Positions 14,109-33,910 of a stretch of DNA of 40,000 bases are shown piece by piece. The position numbers and the translations under genes were made by a program. The stretch is from Sphaeroforma sirkka (Eukaryota > Opisthokonta > Ichthyosporea > Ichthyophonida). Location of the stretch: the NCBI GenBank assembly GCA_001586965.3, contig LUCW03001499.1, positions 65,001 through 105,000 of the forward strand, written 5' to 3'. Numbering within the stretch: the first letter of the stretch is position 1; each line of letters starts with the position of its first letter. The notes below the pieces were generated by a model. It was given only the letters and a program-made list of their open reading frames with translations, ran no database searches and was not told the DNA's origin.

Positions 14109-17100
14109 TTGAGTCCCGCCAGCATCCTGAACCATATGTACGAGGAGCAGAGCGTCATTGAGTTCATGGAGAGCTGCCCTGCACCTAGTTCCAGGTATGC
14201 ACTACACTTGGGATGTCCAAATATTTCACTCATATAGTTGATCAGCGGTTCGACACAAGGATTTCATACACAACTCAGCTTTTTCGGGTCCCAGCCATGC
14301 CTCATACAGAGCATGTGTCGGTATTTTGGCATGAAAAATTGTGAAACGTTGAGTGAGTGTCTATAGTATTATACTGAATAGGGCTGCACCGAGTTTTGAT
14401 GCGAGTTGTTTGACTATTATACTGACAGTCCGCTACCGTTACGCACAGCATGTCCATACATTAATATTATGCGATGCCAATACGCTATGTATAGACATAT
14501 ACAGTGGCACTGATTACTAAATTTCTACGCACCTTCTTAAATATTATGGTAAGTACCTCGGTGAATACTACGCGCATTAATACACGTTGTTTACTACCCA
14601 CTTTCACATCGCATACAGCATTTCTAGCCCATACACAGGCACAACTATTAGTGTCGTACTACGACCTCACTTGCATCAGACAATCAATATTGCAATGTTT
14701 GATATCATAATCGTAGAAACTAATATCGTGCTTATCTACGTATTGCTCAACATCACATTCAGTACCATGGTGGCGTGCTGGCAGTTAGCTGGCTCTGGGG
14801 ATGGAGGGCAACGGTTGATGAAGTTTATGAAGGATCTGGGGTCTGGGAATAAGTATGTACTTTTTTGTGTGAAGTCACGGACAATAAGCATGTAGTATGA
14901 TAAACTAAGATGCAACTAAGGCACCATCCATGTGGATAGTATTACTGTATACTTATCCCATCTTGCCTTCTATTTGCAAAATGACTCGGGTGTCTATGAG
15001 CGTAGGGTGCGCAAGTATCAAACGTAGTGTTCAACTATTAAACTATCCTATGAGTGCAACGTGTGCATGTGACTTATCATCTGTTGCATGCAGATTGGTT
15101 TCAGATCCCGTGGCGGCGATGTCCTTGACTGATATGGGCCAGTGCTTTCTCTACACAGGTTGATAGTAGAGTCAGTTGATGCAGTGTACCGACTAATACA
15201 TAGGTGGCGCCAGTTCGGTAGTGAGGATCGAGACAAGTACGATGAGATTCGGGTTGTTGGAGAACGCAATGACAACATCACAGCTGCCATATGCTTAGAC
15301 ACAGTCGGTTTACAGGAACTAGACTTTGGTGAGTACCCCAATCCGCAACGTTGATTTGAAGCGTTGGGCTCCAAGTACATTTGAAATCCAATATCGCATG
15401 GCCAAATTACGTTGCCTAATTTTCCGTGTACGCACACATATACATTTACTTATCGATGGGTCATCCTTGACAAACGTGTATAGTGTATTTCCGTCTCAAT
15501 ACAACCATAGTAGAAGTGTGTTCTTATTATCTAAAACAGTTGCATACAATGATACGAGTGCATCGCATAAGGAATATCGATATGCATTGAATTATCTTAT
15601 CGATGCGTACAAGTATAATTGTGCAGACGGATGTATAGTTTACTGTAGGCCTCAACCTGGAGTTTCAAATTTTCGAATGAGTCGTATGTGCGGTCTCTAA
15701 TTTTGTTAAAAAAATGATATCGCACTCCTGCCGCACGTCACTTAACCACGATGCAACTGTGAATGTTTCAAATTGCGCGAACCGTTGCATACCCTCAATT
15801 TCGGTTAATTGAATGAGTTCATATCACACCCCTGCTAGACTGGTCACATTACAGATGAATCTAAAGTCACTAATCAGTACCTTGTTGGGAATGTTTTCAA
15901 CCACGACCGTTTGCATCAAAGAGTGCATATCATACCCCTGCCACGCATCAACACTTTGCAGATAACCCTTCGGGCTGGAGTTTCATAGCCTCGAATATGC
16001 GACAGAAAGCATATCTAAATATCTGGACTTACATCAGGATTTGATGCCACACTCTTGCCACACTTTTCTCCACCTTAATGTCCATGCTGAGGGCGAGGGC
16101 TGTGTGTTTCTGGTTCATCGACGCATATCTTATGTGTGAGTTTAATCGAAGAATTCACCCACCTCCTTTTTTTTTCTTCTTTCTTTTCCTTTTTAGATGA
16201 TCATGCGGGCGAGGGCTATGCATTGCTGGTTGATTGGGAGAGTCTTAAGCTACGTGACGGTTCGCATATCCGATACTTGGATTTTTCAAAGAATTTATGA
16301 ACGATGCGCAAAGGGCGGCTATGGGGCGTGTAGTGGATTTCGTACCACAGAGATGGAGCCACTTACCAAATTATAAGGTGGCCCTGTCTAACGGGGAGTC
16401 TGGTTATACCACTCTTTTCTGTGGCAAGGTAGGCCAAATGTCACATAGAGAAGTGTGCTTAATAGTTTGACCGACGTATGATCTTACAACTAAATACGTA
16501 TATGTATATATCTGCAAGAATGTCAATTTTTATGTGGCAAATTAGTGCACAGAAATTGTTTTGCTTATGATTATGTACATGCAAAAGCATAAACCATGAA
16601 TGTAGACCTGTGGCGGTCATATACAGAGTAGCATATCGCCAATTTAAGGTTTTACCCTAATGTGCGCACCTACAATGTAAGTGATGTCTACGATAGTACA
16701 GCAGATTACACCATGCTTGTTCCAGAGTAAGTGGGTTTCATTGTATATTAAAAACTGTACGTCAGAGCTGATAGGCTTTCTTTCACTCAGGACTCGTACC
16801 TATTACACCTGTGACAATTATAGAGATTATCGTTCGTACCGTTCACGCCTATACACACTCGTCAACCTGTTGACCAGTCTCAACTACCGCCTTACCTTAT
16901 GGCAGGCTTTGAGGATAGCCCAGTACTTGTCCAATATGGTGCGTGCCTGGGCCAATTTCCCGCTACACACACTGAGGCAGAATAATGCCCTGACTCATAG
17001 AGAGTGTGTGCGTTTGACTGACCTTGTGCGGATTGTCGTCTCGTTTTGGGTGCGCATGGCCGAATTGCACATGCAGAAGGTGGAGGAATACTGCAAAGTA

Positions 17101-17336
17101 TAACTTAATGTCATATATATGTGTGTGTGTGTCTGTGTGTCTGTGTGTCTGCGTGTGTCTGTGTCTGTGTCTGTGTGCGTGTGTATACTGTGTATGTAGT
17201 TATTTATATATATATATAGGTGTGTCTGTGTCTGTGTCTGTGTCTGTGTCTGTGTATGTGTGTGTATGTATATATATATATATGTGTGTGTATATATATA
17301 TATATATGTGTGATATGATGTGTGTGTGTGTGTATG

Positions 17337-17367
<31 letters not shown>

Positions 17368-17430
17368 GTGATGCGATGATGTGTGTGTGCGTGTGTGTGC
17401 GTGTATATATATATATATGCGTATGCGTGC

Positions 17431-17470
<40 letters not shown>

Positions 17471-17545
17471 TCTATTGTCAAGAAATATGTATATGATTTA
17501 TTCTCTCTCTCACTTTCACGCACACGCTCGCACACACACACCTTA

Positions 17546-17583
<38 letters not shown>

Positions 17584-17671
17584 GTATGGGTATATATATT
17601 TATATATATATATATGCAGACATATCATATATATATATATATATGCATTATGATGATGTGTGTGTAGATAT

Positions 17672-17746
<75 letters not shown>

Positions 17747-18096
17747 TGTGTGTGTGTGCGTGTCCGTGTGTGTATGTGTGTGTGTGTGTGTGTATGGGTG
17801 AATATATATGTATGTGTGTCTACACGTGGTAGTATGGGAGAGAGTAATAACCCGTACGTAAAATATACTTCAATTTTACCCCAACCTCTTGGAAATTAAT
17901 GCTTTTTCTTTTTCACGATGGTACGTATATGCAGAAAATTGGTGCGAGTAAAAGACGCACTATCAATCACAGTGCTTGGGAGGAAGAGATGGACCGCAGG
18001 GGCGCCACTACAGAAGTAGTCGATAGGACAAATGTGATGGCCATAGAACTGTCTAGGCTGGGTGATAGTGACTGTGAAGAAGGATTTGAAGTATGA
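14109..18096 (+). CDS. Unrecognised helical protein, C-terminal exons to stop
   Basis: Seven exons chain by phase: 14109-14194, 14763-14852, 15159-15328, 16197-16428, 16632-16726, 16791-17097, and 17935-18096 ending in TGA. All have GT donors and AG acceptors. The exon at 16197 changes frame at a run of five T (16282-16286): before it the peptide reads HIRYLDF, after it [11 protein letters not shown]. One more T would restore phase with both neighbours. The product is mostly helical, with Tyr/Arg-rich [18 protein letters not shown] and a tail containing [11 protein letters not shown]. No signal peptide or membrane segment is evident. It probably continues the charged protein encoded from 8825, since the spacing and strand fit, but the exon phases at 13304 and 14109 do not match directly. 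Large DNA-repair scaffolds of the Mms22/Mus7 kind have a similar charged-then-helical plan; I cannot support that identity. Confidence 0.7.
15714..16065. repeat. Diverged tandem repeat, about 107-bp period, in an intron
   Basis: Four related blocks near 15714, 15820, 15927 and 16039 each carry a form of ATATCACACCCCTGCCAC, spaced 106-112 bp apart, with weaker similarity between. They lie in the intron between exons 15159-15328 and 16197-16428, just before the acceptor's pyrimidine tract. The repeat is old and partly eroded. Confidence 0.65.
17110..17820. repeat. Compound microsatellite island C, in the last intron
   Basis: GT/GTCT repeats (17120-17265) lead into AT tracts, GATGATG cassettes (17366-17382, 17650-17660), (GT)n (17433-17468) and a 70-bp (AT)n (17675-17744). 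The island fills most of the intron between 17097 and 17935. Frames through it are dipeptide repeats and not genes. Confidence 0.95.
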
Positions 18097-19100
18097 AATG
18101 GGTATATCCTAGTGGACTAGTCGGATCTTTACTCGGACCTGACAGTCCACATAATTATGGATGCCTAGCTTCTAATCGTATAAATTATGGAGAATCGTGC
18201 CACCGAATCAACTGGACACTATACATGGCACACATGGCCGCTTGCCTTTGTACTCAAGTGCAATCACGCTATACGCGCCGCGTATAGTTTCCAAAAGACT
18301 GAATGGGGATGATCGAAGTCTTCTTCGCGGTGACTCACATTTTCATATTCAGCGGCATCTAACCCCAAGAACAGTTCTTTGTCTTAGTGTATTACCAGAG
18401 GTTGCCTTCTATTCCGCACGCTTACGACTTATCGCTATTTGCGTTTTTTTATTAATCACCTATGTGCACTTTCAATTCTCAGAAAATACCAATAATCCGT
18501 ATCAGTTACAATATTAGTTGTATCTGCTACGGCGCCCATCCATCTTCTACTCTTAAAATGTACTCAACATGAACAATTACTGCCTCTACAAAGCACCCTC
18601 TATATGACTAACTGCAATATGTGCTTCAACCACATTATGACCATCGTAGCGATATCTTGCCACCCATGCGCCTCATAGGATATATATAGTCAGTAATCAC
18701 CGAGCAAGAATATAATATGACCTGACATTACCACTGCTTGTAGCATGAACAAACCATAAAATATTTTCCACAACCCTACCATCAACTTGTATCTCAACAG
18801 CGCGAGTTCCACGCGTAGGTTTGGAATGAATAGAAAGTGAAGCGAAATTGGCTTTTTTTTTTTGTACTGATAAGAAAGCGCAGTACGACACTACTAATCA
18901 AATATATGTACATACCCTAATTTCGACGTTTTAGTATTTTGCTTGACGTCGATATGTTTTATAAAGCTGCTTTTTGTGTCGTAACTATATTCTCATTGTA
19001 GTTACAAATGCAACTGCAACTCTTCGAACGCATGATGGTTGCTATTTATTGCACTATAGTTATTATCAATTATTGTTTGTTTGTTTTTTCAAATATTATT
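18097..19100. other. Convergent intergenic region
   Basis: About 1 kb between the stop of the forward gene and the poly(A) signal of the reverse lipase gene. No supported gene is present. The open frames at 18197-18517 and 18697-18891 lack domains or splice support. Confidence 0.6.
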
Positions 19101-19106
19101 TTTATT
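19101..19106 (-). promoter_or_regulatory. Poly(A) signal of the lipase gene
   Basis: TTTATT on the given strand is AATAAA in the direction of the lipase gene, 17 bases beyond its stop. This implies a very short 3' untranslated region. Confidence 0.7.
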
Positions 19107-19123
19107 AAATGTAGGTTGCCTTC

Positions 19124-20552
19124 TCAAAAGGAACTATAGTTATCTTCAGACGCCATTGGCAGTGTTCGCAATTTAGAATATAATGATTTGAAAAATTCTT
19201 TCTGAACGCTGAGGTCAGAGACAGTCATCACTAGCGTACCATGATCCATATTGTTGTAATCAGTTACGTACCACTTCCCTGTTTGTAAATCATCACCATG
19301 TTCCTGTAAGGTAGCTTTATGCTCGCATGCGCACTTCGCAGTACCGTCCTCGTGACCTCCAACTAGCCCATTGAGGTAGTTGCTAGCTTCTACGGACTGG
19401 TCAGCATGAGTGAAGCATAATCCAGGGTGACTTTGCAACACTGTCGGCACGACGCAGTCATTGCGCGTAATCCATAGTTGATGGCCGATACCTTCTCCTC
19501 AGTACTTATGTCCAAGTTCGGATGCATGGTCAAAGAAGGGTGGCTGTAGTGGGCATATGAATGCTATTCCAAGACGACTCTTTCGTGAGCGTTTTAGCAA
19601 AGCTGAAGTAATAAGTACAGTCAAAAGCATCCACCATCTTATCATTCATCCGAGAGCATTTCCTGGGTGCCCTGTCATACAAGCCATGATCGTAAGAATT
19701 CCCCATGGGGGCATTCCATACGGACGCAACAAGCATAGAAAGCCACTCACTCCAGGAATCGGCCTCAGTTCGCCCAGTTTTTCCAAAGTGTGCAAAGTAT
19801 GGATTGTAAAAGTTGTTTCTGAGCAATGAAATATACATCCAATCGTATAGTCGGAAAGCCCTTTCGAGTAATTTATCTGGAGCCAACGCCCGAAATGAAT
19901 TCGATTTGCTAGTGCTTAGGCCTGCAAGATCATGAACGAACGACGACCCGTTGAGGGGTGCTGCAATTGCAGTGAGACTAAATATCCAGTCAACGGCTGT
20001 GTCGTATTCTGGGGAGCGTTGTTCGTGCAGATACTGCTGCAGTGCACGCGCTATGTTTCCACCAAAGCTGTAACCAACGATGTGTACCGGATTTTCATAT
20101 GACCAATCTGCATAAGCAGGTGTTTTGAATGTGTGTCCGTAGCGAGCATGTCCACACTTTTGTGAGTGCTCTTCCCCATAATCGACTATACCCCTTACCA
20201 TTTGATAGAAAAGCCCGCATACTCGATCGTGCTGCGAGCTTATTGGGCCTATGTCGCTGACGATTACATTATGATGGAGTTTCATTCCGTTCCACCAGTA
20301 ATAATCTTGTCCCTCGCCGAAGAACCCATGCACTAGCAGAATTGAAGCGTTTGCTGCCGTATGTGTATCATTGTTGCGAGGTAAATATGAGAGAAGACTC
20401 TCAATTTGCTTTGGTGACTTTCTTATAAGGGGGCTGAGGGCCTGGACCAATTGTTTCACATCCGTTTCATATTCGAAAACCGTATTGTCGCTGGGGATAT
20501 CGTGCATTGATAGTGATGCGGGTAGCAGCGTGTTACTTAGAAGTGGTGCCAT
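19124..20552 (-). CDS. Secreted-type lipase, staphylococcal/Geobacillus (I.5-like) family, frame broken
   Basis: An alpha/beta-hydrolase that would hydrolyse ester bonds of lipids. The first 340 codons (20552-19530) are open from an ATG. They carry LLVHGFFGEG (residues 72-81, oxyanion-hole region) and GYSFGG with nucleophile Ser162. The stretch GPISSQHDR...VDYGEEHSQ.CGHARYG matches the family's zinc-site region: Asp109, His129 and His135 have the same spacing as Asp61, His81 and His87 of Geobacillus lipase. The 3' part (about 19506-19124) encodes LWITRNDCVV with the catalytic Asp (the family usually has NDGVV, here Cys for Gly) and NNMDHGTLV with the catalytic His. Between 19530 and 19500 the frame changes, so the two halves do not read as one. 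No convincing intron fits, and either two single-base shifts or one shift plus a TGA is needed. It may be a sequencing error or a recently disabled gene. No classic signal peptide is obvious. Confidence 0.85.
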
Positions 20553-22904
20553 TATTGCGGAGGTTAGATAGGTGGATACTCGTGAGAGACGTGAAAGTTT
20601 AGTATGCTGTTTTCTATATTGATATTCTACTATTTGTAGTCGTTACTGAAACCAAAACGTGCAGGTTTGCTTAGCGAAATATGTACAGCTTAGTGTCTCA
20701 TTTCGAAGACTATGCATGGCTTTAGATTTTTTGATTTTTTTTAAATACAATTTTTTTCCCAAAGATCCTACAGAGTCGAGTCTGAACTCTGAAGTCTGAA
20801 GTCAATAGATCAGAGTATTGTATGGGAGTCTGAGAGTCCCTGAGACTACATATAGTCATATACATAGTTTGCATGTGTAAAGGTACAAACTCTGGGCCCC
20901 TAGGGACTACAGTCACCAGCATATGTATAGATAGTAATTACACCAGACAGAAGTCCAGAATGAGAAGTGTATGTATGACGTATGTAGACTGTAGACTATG
21001 TTGGAGAAGGAAACAGGAGAAAGTCTTAATCTGGACTCTGGAAACCGTACATACAGCCTACAGGTGACTCATGACTGAGAGTCTGAAACACGCTCCTGGA
21101 CATATACTCCTGGAGTTCCTCTTGTGATGAAATGATAAATAACGGCTGGGACGCCCTGGAGATTAAAAGCACTGTTTGATACTTTACCCCCCTTGGGCCC
21201 CCCCTTTAGGCTTTAAAGCCCTAGGATAGATATTTATGTCTAAACATAGTAAATACTCTCTCTTGTGAGTACTGAGCCAATGTATTGGTATGTGGCAGTG
21301 ATAAACTTCAAGGCTCACTCAAACTTCAAAGGTTCAAACCTGCCGCCAGGCTCGGGACTGAGTCGGGACTGAAAGCTTTGTAATATGTAGTGAAGGATAA
21401 AATTGATTTTTAGGGGTTTCAATCCAAAACTTAAAGTTTCTGATTGGTATAATTTTGGCTTAAATCGTTTCATTGGATTAGGAGTGAAACGGAATAAAAT
21501 ATTGTACATATGTATGTACCGAAATACCGATGAGCGGGATGAGTGAGTATTTAACTATTTATATATGTAGTTACATATTTACTGATAGTGATTTCACTCA
21601 TTTGAGTCATTTCAGATTTCAAAATCCGAATTAATTTTTTTTGCTTTTGAGTTATTTTGTTTTGTTGTGTTTTTTAACAAAAAGCAAACACACAGTTGCT
21701 ACTGCTGGGGTCTGGGAACTTGGAAGTGGGAAATGAAGGTTTTGCAAAACAATCAAACATGAACACTTGAACAGTCTAAACTCTGGCGTCTGGAGTCTGG
21801 ACTCTGGACTCTGTGGCATGTCTGGCATCGGGGTCCTCCGGAATTTCGACTCACGAAGTCACGCTGTCATGGTGGGCATGGACCCATTGAACCGGGAACC
21901 CAGAGGCCAGAGACGTCTCGCATCAGAATTCAGTGCCAGTCGGCCCTCTCGTTGTCGCCTCAAACACAACTCCAATTACGGGTAGAAATGGATAAAATAT
22001 AGCCATCGATTTCGATGCCAGTATCGCGCATACACTCCTTCATGAAATGTCTAGACACCGTGAACCCCTCTACATAGCGACAGACACGATGTTTTGGTAC
22101 GTACTGGAGTCATGGAGTACAAGAAAAAGTGTTGTGCTTGTCATAAATCTGACCAAAATATTCATGATTGAAGCGCCTAAAAAATTGATGCGCTCGGCTG
22201 TTCTGAACTTGCTGGTTTTATTATTGTTTTCCAAGTCTTGCTGTGCATTATGTATCATTGCCAAGATGGCCACGGGTATGATCACAGAGCCTGTATCTAA
22301 GGATGTGCGGCGTGGCGATAATATGTATGACTTCAGAATAAATGTAAAACACGAGCGTGCACTCAAGCACATAAGCACAAACGCAGAATAGCGTAGTAAA
22401 AAAAACAAATGTGAAAACGCAAAGATATCATTCTCCAGCAGGTGAAAAGTGTCTGGTGCACAGCTGACTCATAAACTAGAATGAATGTTGCTGAAACTTG
22501 GCTTTTACAAGTAAACAACATGAGACCATATATCAAATCTACACAGTATTCACAAATATTACTGTTATTAGATGACAAGCCATTCAAAATCGACAAAAGC
22601 GGTCTTTCAAACTTTAAACATATCCTTCGGCCCAATTCTTATCAGTTTCACGCGAAGGTTGAAATATACTGGATGAGAAACAATTTTAAATCACTTTTAA
22701 TTGATATGGGAACTCAGTATCACGCTAATGTACCCAATTTCGTATTTGTAGATTCATACTCTGCAATGTCGCTAAAAACGATAAAAACGATAAATTTTAT
22801 ACATAGGCAAATATTACAAACTTTTCAAATGCGTTATTGATGTTCATTACACTACAGTATTGCAAAATATTATTCTCAGTAATATTGAATGAAAGCTTGT
22901 CCTA
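20553..22904. other. Region without recognised genes, rich in short TCTG/GACT repeats
   Basis: No supported gene. Three patches (about 20772-20850, 20980-21110, 21775-21830) are dense in AGTCTGA, TCTGGACTC and GTAGACT words in both orientations. Open frames at 22047-22391 and 22481-22840 (+) are 114 and 119 codons long but show no domain, no Kozak or splice support, and compositions expected of AT-rich DNA. They are left as unsupported. The promoters of the reverse lipase gene must lie near 20560-20700. Confidence 0.5.
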
Positions 22905-23045
22905 TCAGGAAAAACAAAAGCTATCTTCAGTTGCCATCGGCAGTCTAATCAAACTAGTGAAGCGTACATCTATACGATATGAATTATGCAAGTATACAAG
23001 CGAACTCATACCGTTACCCATGGAATCTGAAACTCGAAAATCACT
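22905..23045 (-). pseudogene. Decayed tail of a second lipase copy
   Basis: Read on the reverse strand, the last codons before a TGA at 22905-22907 give RLPMATEDSF, closely matching TLPMASEDNY at the end of the lipase at 19124. At DNA level about 21 of 26 aligned bases agree around CTGCC.ATGGC..CTGAAGATA. Upstream the same frame gives FRVSDSMGNGMSSLV, which lines up with WYVTDYNNMDHGTLV although the catalytic His is lost. No further lipase blocks (GYSFGG, GHARYG) were found at 23045-23700, so only the 3' end is visible. The open frame on the opposite strand (22840-23097) is its shadow. Confidence 0.45.
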
Positions 23046-23775
23046 TGAATTTGAGCTATGTATTTTGTACTCGATTTGTATCTTTTATTTCTCCTAAGCA
23101 AACAAGAAGACGGGCCCGAATATTTTGAATGATAGTAAGTTGGAACAGATGCACAATATAAGGTAATAATCTAAAATGGGAATGCTGTTGGTGTGTATTC
23201 AGATATGTGTAAACGCTGTGTAATTCAGACGACTAGGCTATAGATATGTCATACGTTGCGGTGGAGATGTGACTATTCTGTTAGAACAATCGCAGCGACC
23301 CTAACATGCGTGCCAGTGAAATCTACCCATGTACAATATTAGCTTATTGTATATGTGGTATTCCATAACAAAGCAGTCGGATTTGTAACCACGCAAATAA
23401 GAAGTATCCAATATATGTCATTCTTATTTATTCGGACATTCTGCTATGCACACTTTGAGTATATGCCCCTCTGGAAGTCAGAATATAAGAAAATATCCAT
23501 ACTCTCGCTCCCCAGTGCCCAGGAGGGGATACATGACTATTCGTTTCCTGAGGTGTCATGCACTATGCCACTTTGAAACCAACCCCTACACCTGCCTTAC
23601 ATAAAACCCTTGCCTGTAGTATTGGTGTACTTAGCTGTAAAACACAGCTTTTTTGTATATAAAATGTAAATATTTAAAAAAGTACTTTTTTTCTAGAATA
23701 TATACTTTTGCTATAAATAAAGGCATCAGCAAACTCGTTGCACATATACAACTAGACACAATCGTTGGTGACATC

Positions 23776-32121
<8,346 letters not shown>

Positions 32122-32227
32122 CCCGAAAGCTTGATATAATAGTATGTAGCTTCAGCCCATGGTGGATCAAAATCATTCAACAGTTGATGTCTCAAAACAT
32201 GAGTATTAATATAGTATAATTCGAACA

Positions 32228-32233
32228 AATAAA
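32228..32233 (+). promoter_or_regulatory. Probable poly(A) signal of the DUF155 gene
   Basis: AATAAA about 106 bases after the stop codon at 32119-32121. It is the first such hexamer downstream. Confidence 0.6.
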
Positions 32234-33604
32234 TCGAACCCCCTTATGAGCAGATACAAAACTTGTCATGCATCTACGGTGATAAGCATTTGGATCTGCA
32301 TCTAAAAAGTTGACAACCCCAGGATGCTAACCACCTTGTCCGATCTCTGAATAGACCAGAGAATTAAATGGTAGCTAGTATGGAGTATGCCGAGACATGT
32401 CTTAATTGCGCTTTGATTACGAAGTTTAATATGTTCGTACTTTGTCGCTCGTGTGTCTTTCGTCCTCTGGTATGCCATACTGGCTGTACTACTATCATCC
32501 TACCTACAGTAGCTGCTCTATATTGTAAATTGAGGGCGTCTTGCTAAAGGGCTGAAATTTCGGAATAAACACTTGTGCATATGCGCGAAATAAATGTTTT
32601 CTCAACGCAGTGATAGATCAAGGTCCGATTCCTTGTCTCGGAATGCTATTTAGCGAGTGGGAGGATGGACAATAATGGGTACGTTATGCACATACTGACA
32701 AGGGTTCTCAGTTCGCATACAAATGCAGCAATAATTGAGCTCCACAATGGCGATGATTGAGCTTCACGATCATATATAATATAATGTATAATATTCCAGT
32801 ACGAACAAAATATTCATTATTGTATTAATCTAAGATGATTTTCAAGTCTATGCGCTGGATGTCAACGCTCACATCGAACCAATCTCGACTCGTAAACCAA
32901 TCTCGACTCGTACTGGACTTTGAATCGTAGTGCGAATTTTTCTATCAGGGCGTTAGAACACTCTGCTTTCAGTTTCTTGGGTATTGATAAATTGTAAGAT
33001 GTGAAATATGGCTTTATTGCTTTCAGAAGCATTCGTGTTTTATATCAATCTATTTCAAGCTTATTTCCTTTCCAGCATGCGTGCTTCCCATGTGATTTAG
33101 TGAGAGCGCTTGAAAGAAGAAGATTCGTGGGAGCATGCGGGATGGAACTATAAGGGTTCGGGTATATTGCAACTCTAGAAGAACAATCACTTTCTTTCCC
33201 ACATCTCAAGTTAATGTGTGTTCTTCGCGTCTCGATCAGGTAGATATTGATGCTGTGTAACGTTATTTTGCAATTGCTATGGAGCTGTCTGCTCCAAACA
33301 TGCATTCGGTGATGGACTTCAAAATACTATGGTGCAGGTCCTGCGCTCGGCATATTCGGTACATTCTATTATTGTCAATCGTGACAGAATGCTCACCCCC
33401 CGCCCTCTAATTCATATCCAATTGGATTCTAAATATAGGCTGAGATTCAAATAAGTGGATCGTTCTACATCTGGGCACACGCCTGTCCGCCGCCTGTGGG
33501 ATTGGCGTCTAATGTCTGTTTGCTTTTGGTGATTGCGTGGAACGTTTCGTTCACCTTCTCCAATATTTTAGTCCTGTGTGGTGTTACAACAAAATAGTCG
33601 GCTC
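32234..33604. other. Region without recognised genes
   Basis: I see no gene, tRNA or clear repeat here. A direct repeat AATCTCGACTCGTA occurs twice at about 32880-32911. The reverse open frame at 33045-33305 has no recognisable features. Confidence 0.5.
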
Positions 33605-33910
33605 ATGAGTGACGATGAAGTGACCTCAGGCCAGAACGATGGACACCGAAGTTTGCAACAAAGCGACACTCAAAAATGTTCCTCGTGAATTGAGAAGTTG
33701 CGCTTCAAATAGTTGGCAACAATACAACATAATCGACAGAACGAATGTAGTATCTGGCTTTCAATTTTCTATCGGGAGCTTGACGATCGAGAGAAGAATT
33801 GTGATAGAAACTTTGTGCTCGTGCGTTGTGCGTGGCCCATACCTGTCAATTGGACACAGGGCGTCTCCAAACTTGGCAATGAACTTGTCCGGATGCCTAA
33901 AAAAAAATGA
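33605..33910 (+). CDS. Possible small gene or gene remnant
   Basis: An ATG at 33605 begins a hydrophilic peptide (MSDDEVTSGQNDGHRSLQQS) that stops after 27 codons. In the same frame, after two stops, a 65-codon stretch from 33713 runs to TGA at 33908-33910 with a protein-like composition (RELDDREKNCDR, CAWPIPVNWTQG, KLGNEL). AATAAA overlaps the stop (33910-33915). A spacer with GT...AG ends lies between them but is 28 nt and out of phase. It may be a broken small gene, the last exon of a gene whose other exons I cannot find, or chance. No family is recognised. Confidence 0.25.

Noticed and set aside
15326-15700. A 124-codon forward open frame
   Set aside because: It lies in an intron of a gene whose flanking exons join in phase without it, and it has no recognisable domain.
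19500-19515. In-frame TGA of the lipase read as selenocysteine
   Set aside because: The position is not catalytic in this family, a frame shift is still needed nearby, and no selenocysteine insertion hairpin was recognised downstream.
22047-23097. Three consecutive forward open frames, the last two with a stop-start overlap (TGATG), suggesting a compact virus- or bacteria-like gene cluster
   Set aside because: The last is the shadow of the lipase-tail remnant on the other strand; the others have no domain and fit chance in AT-rich DNA.
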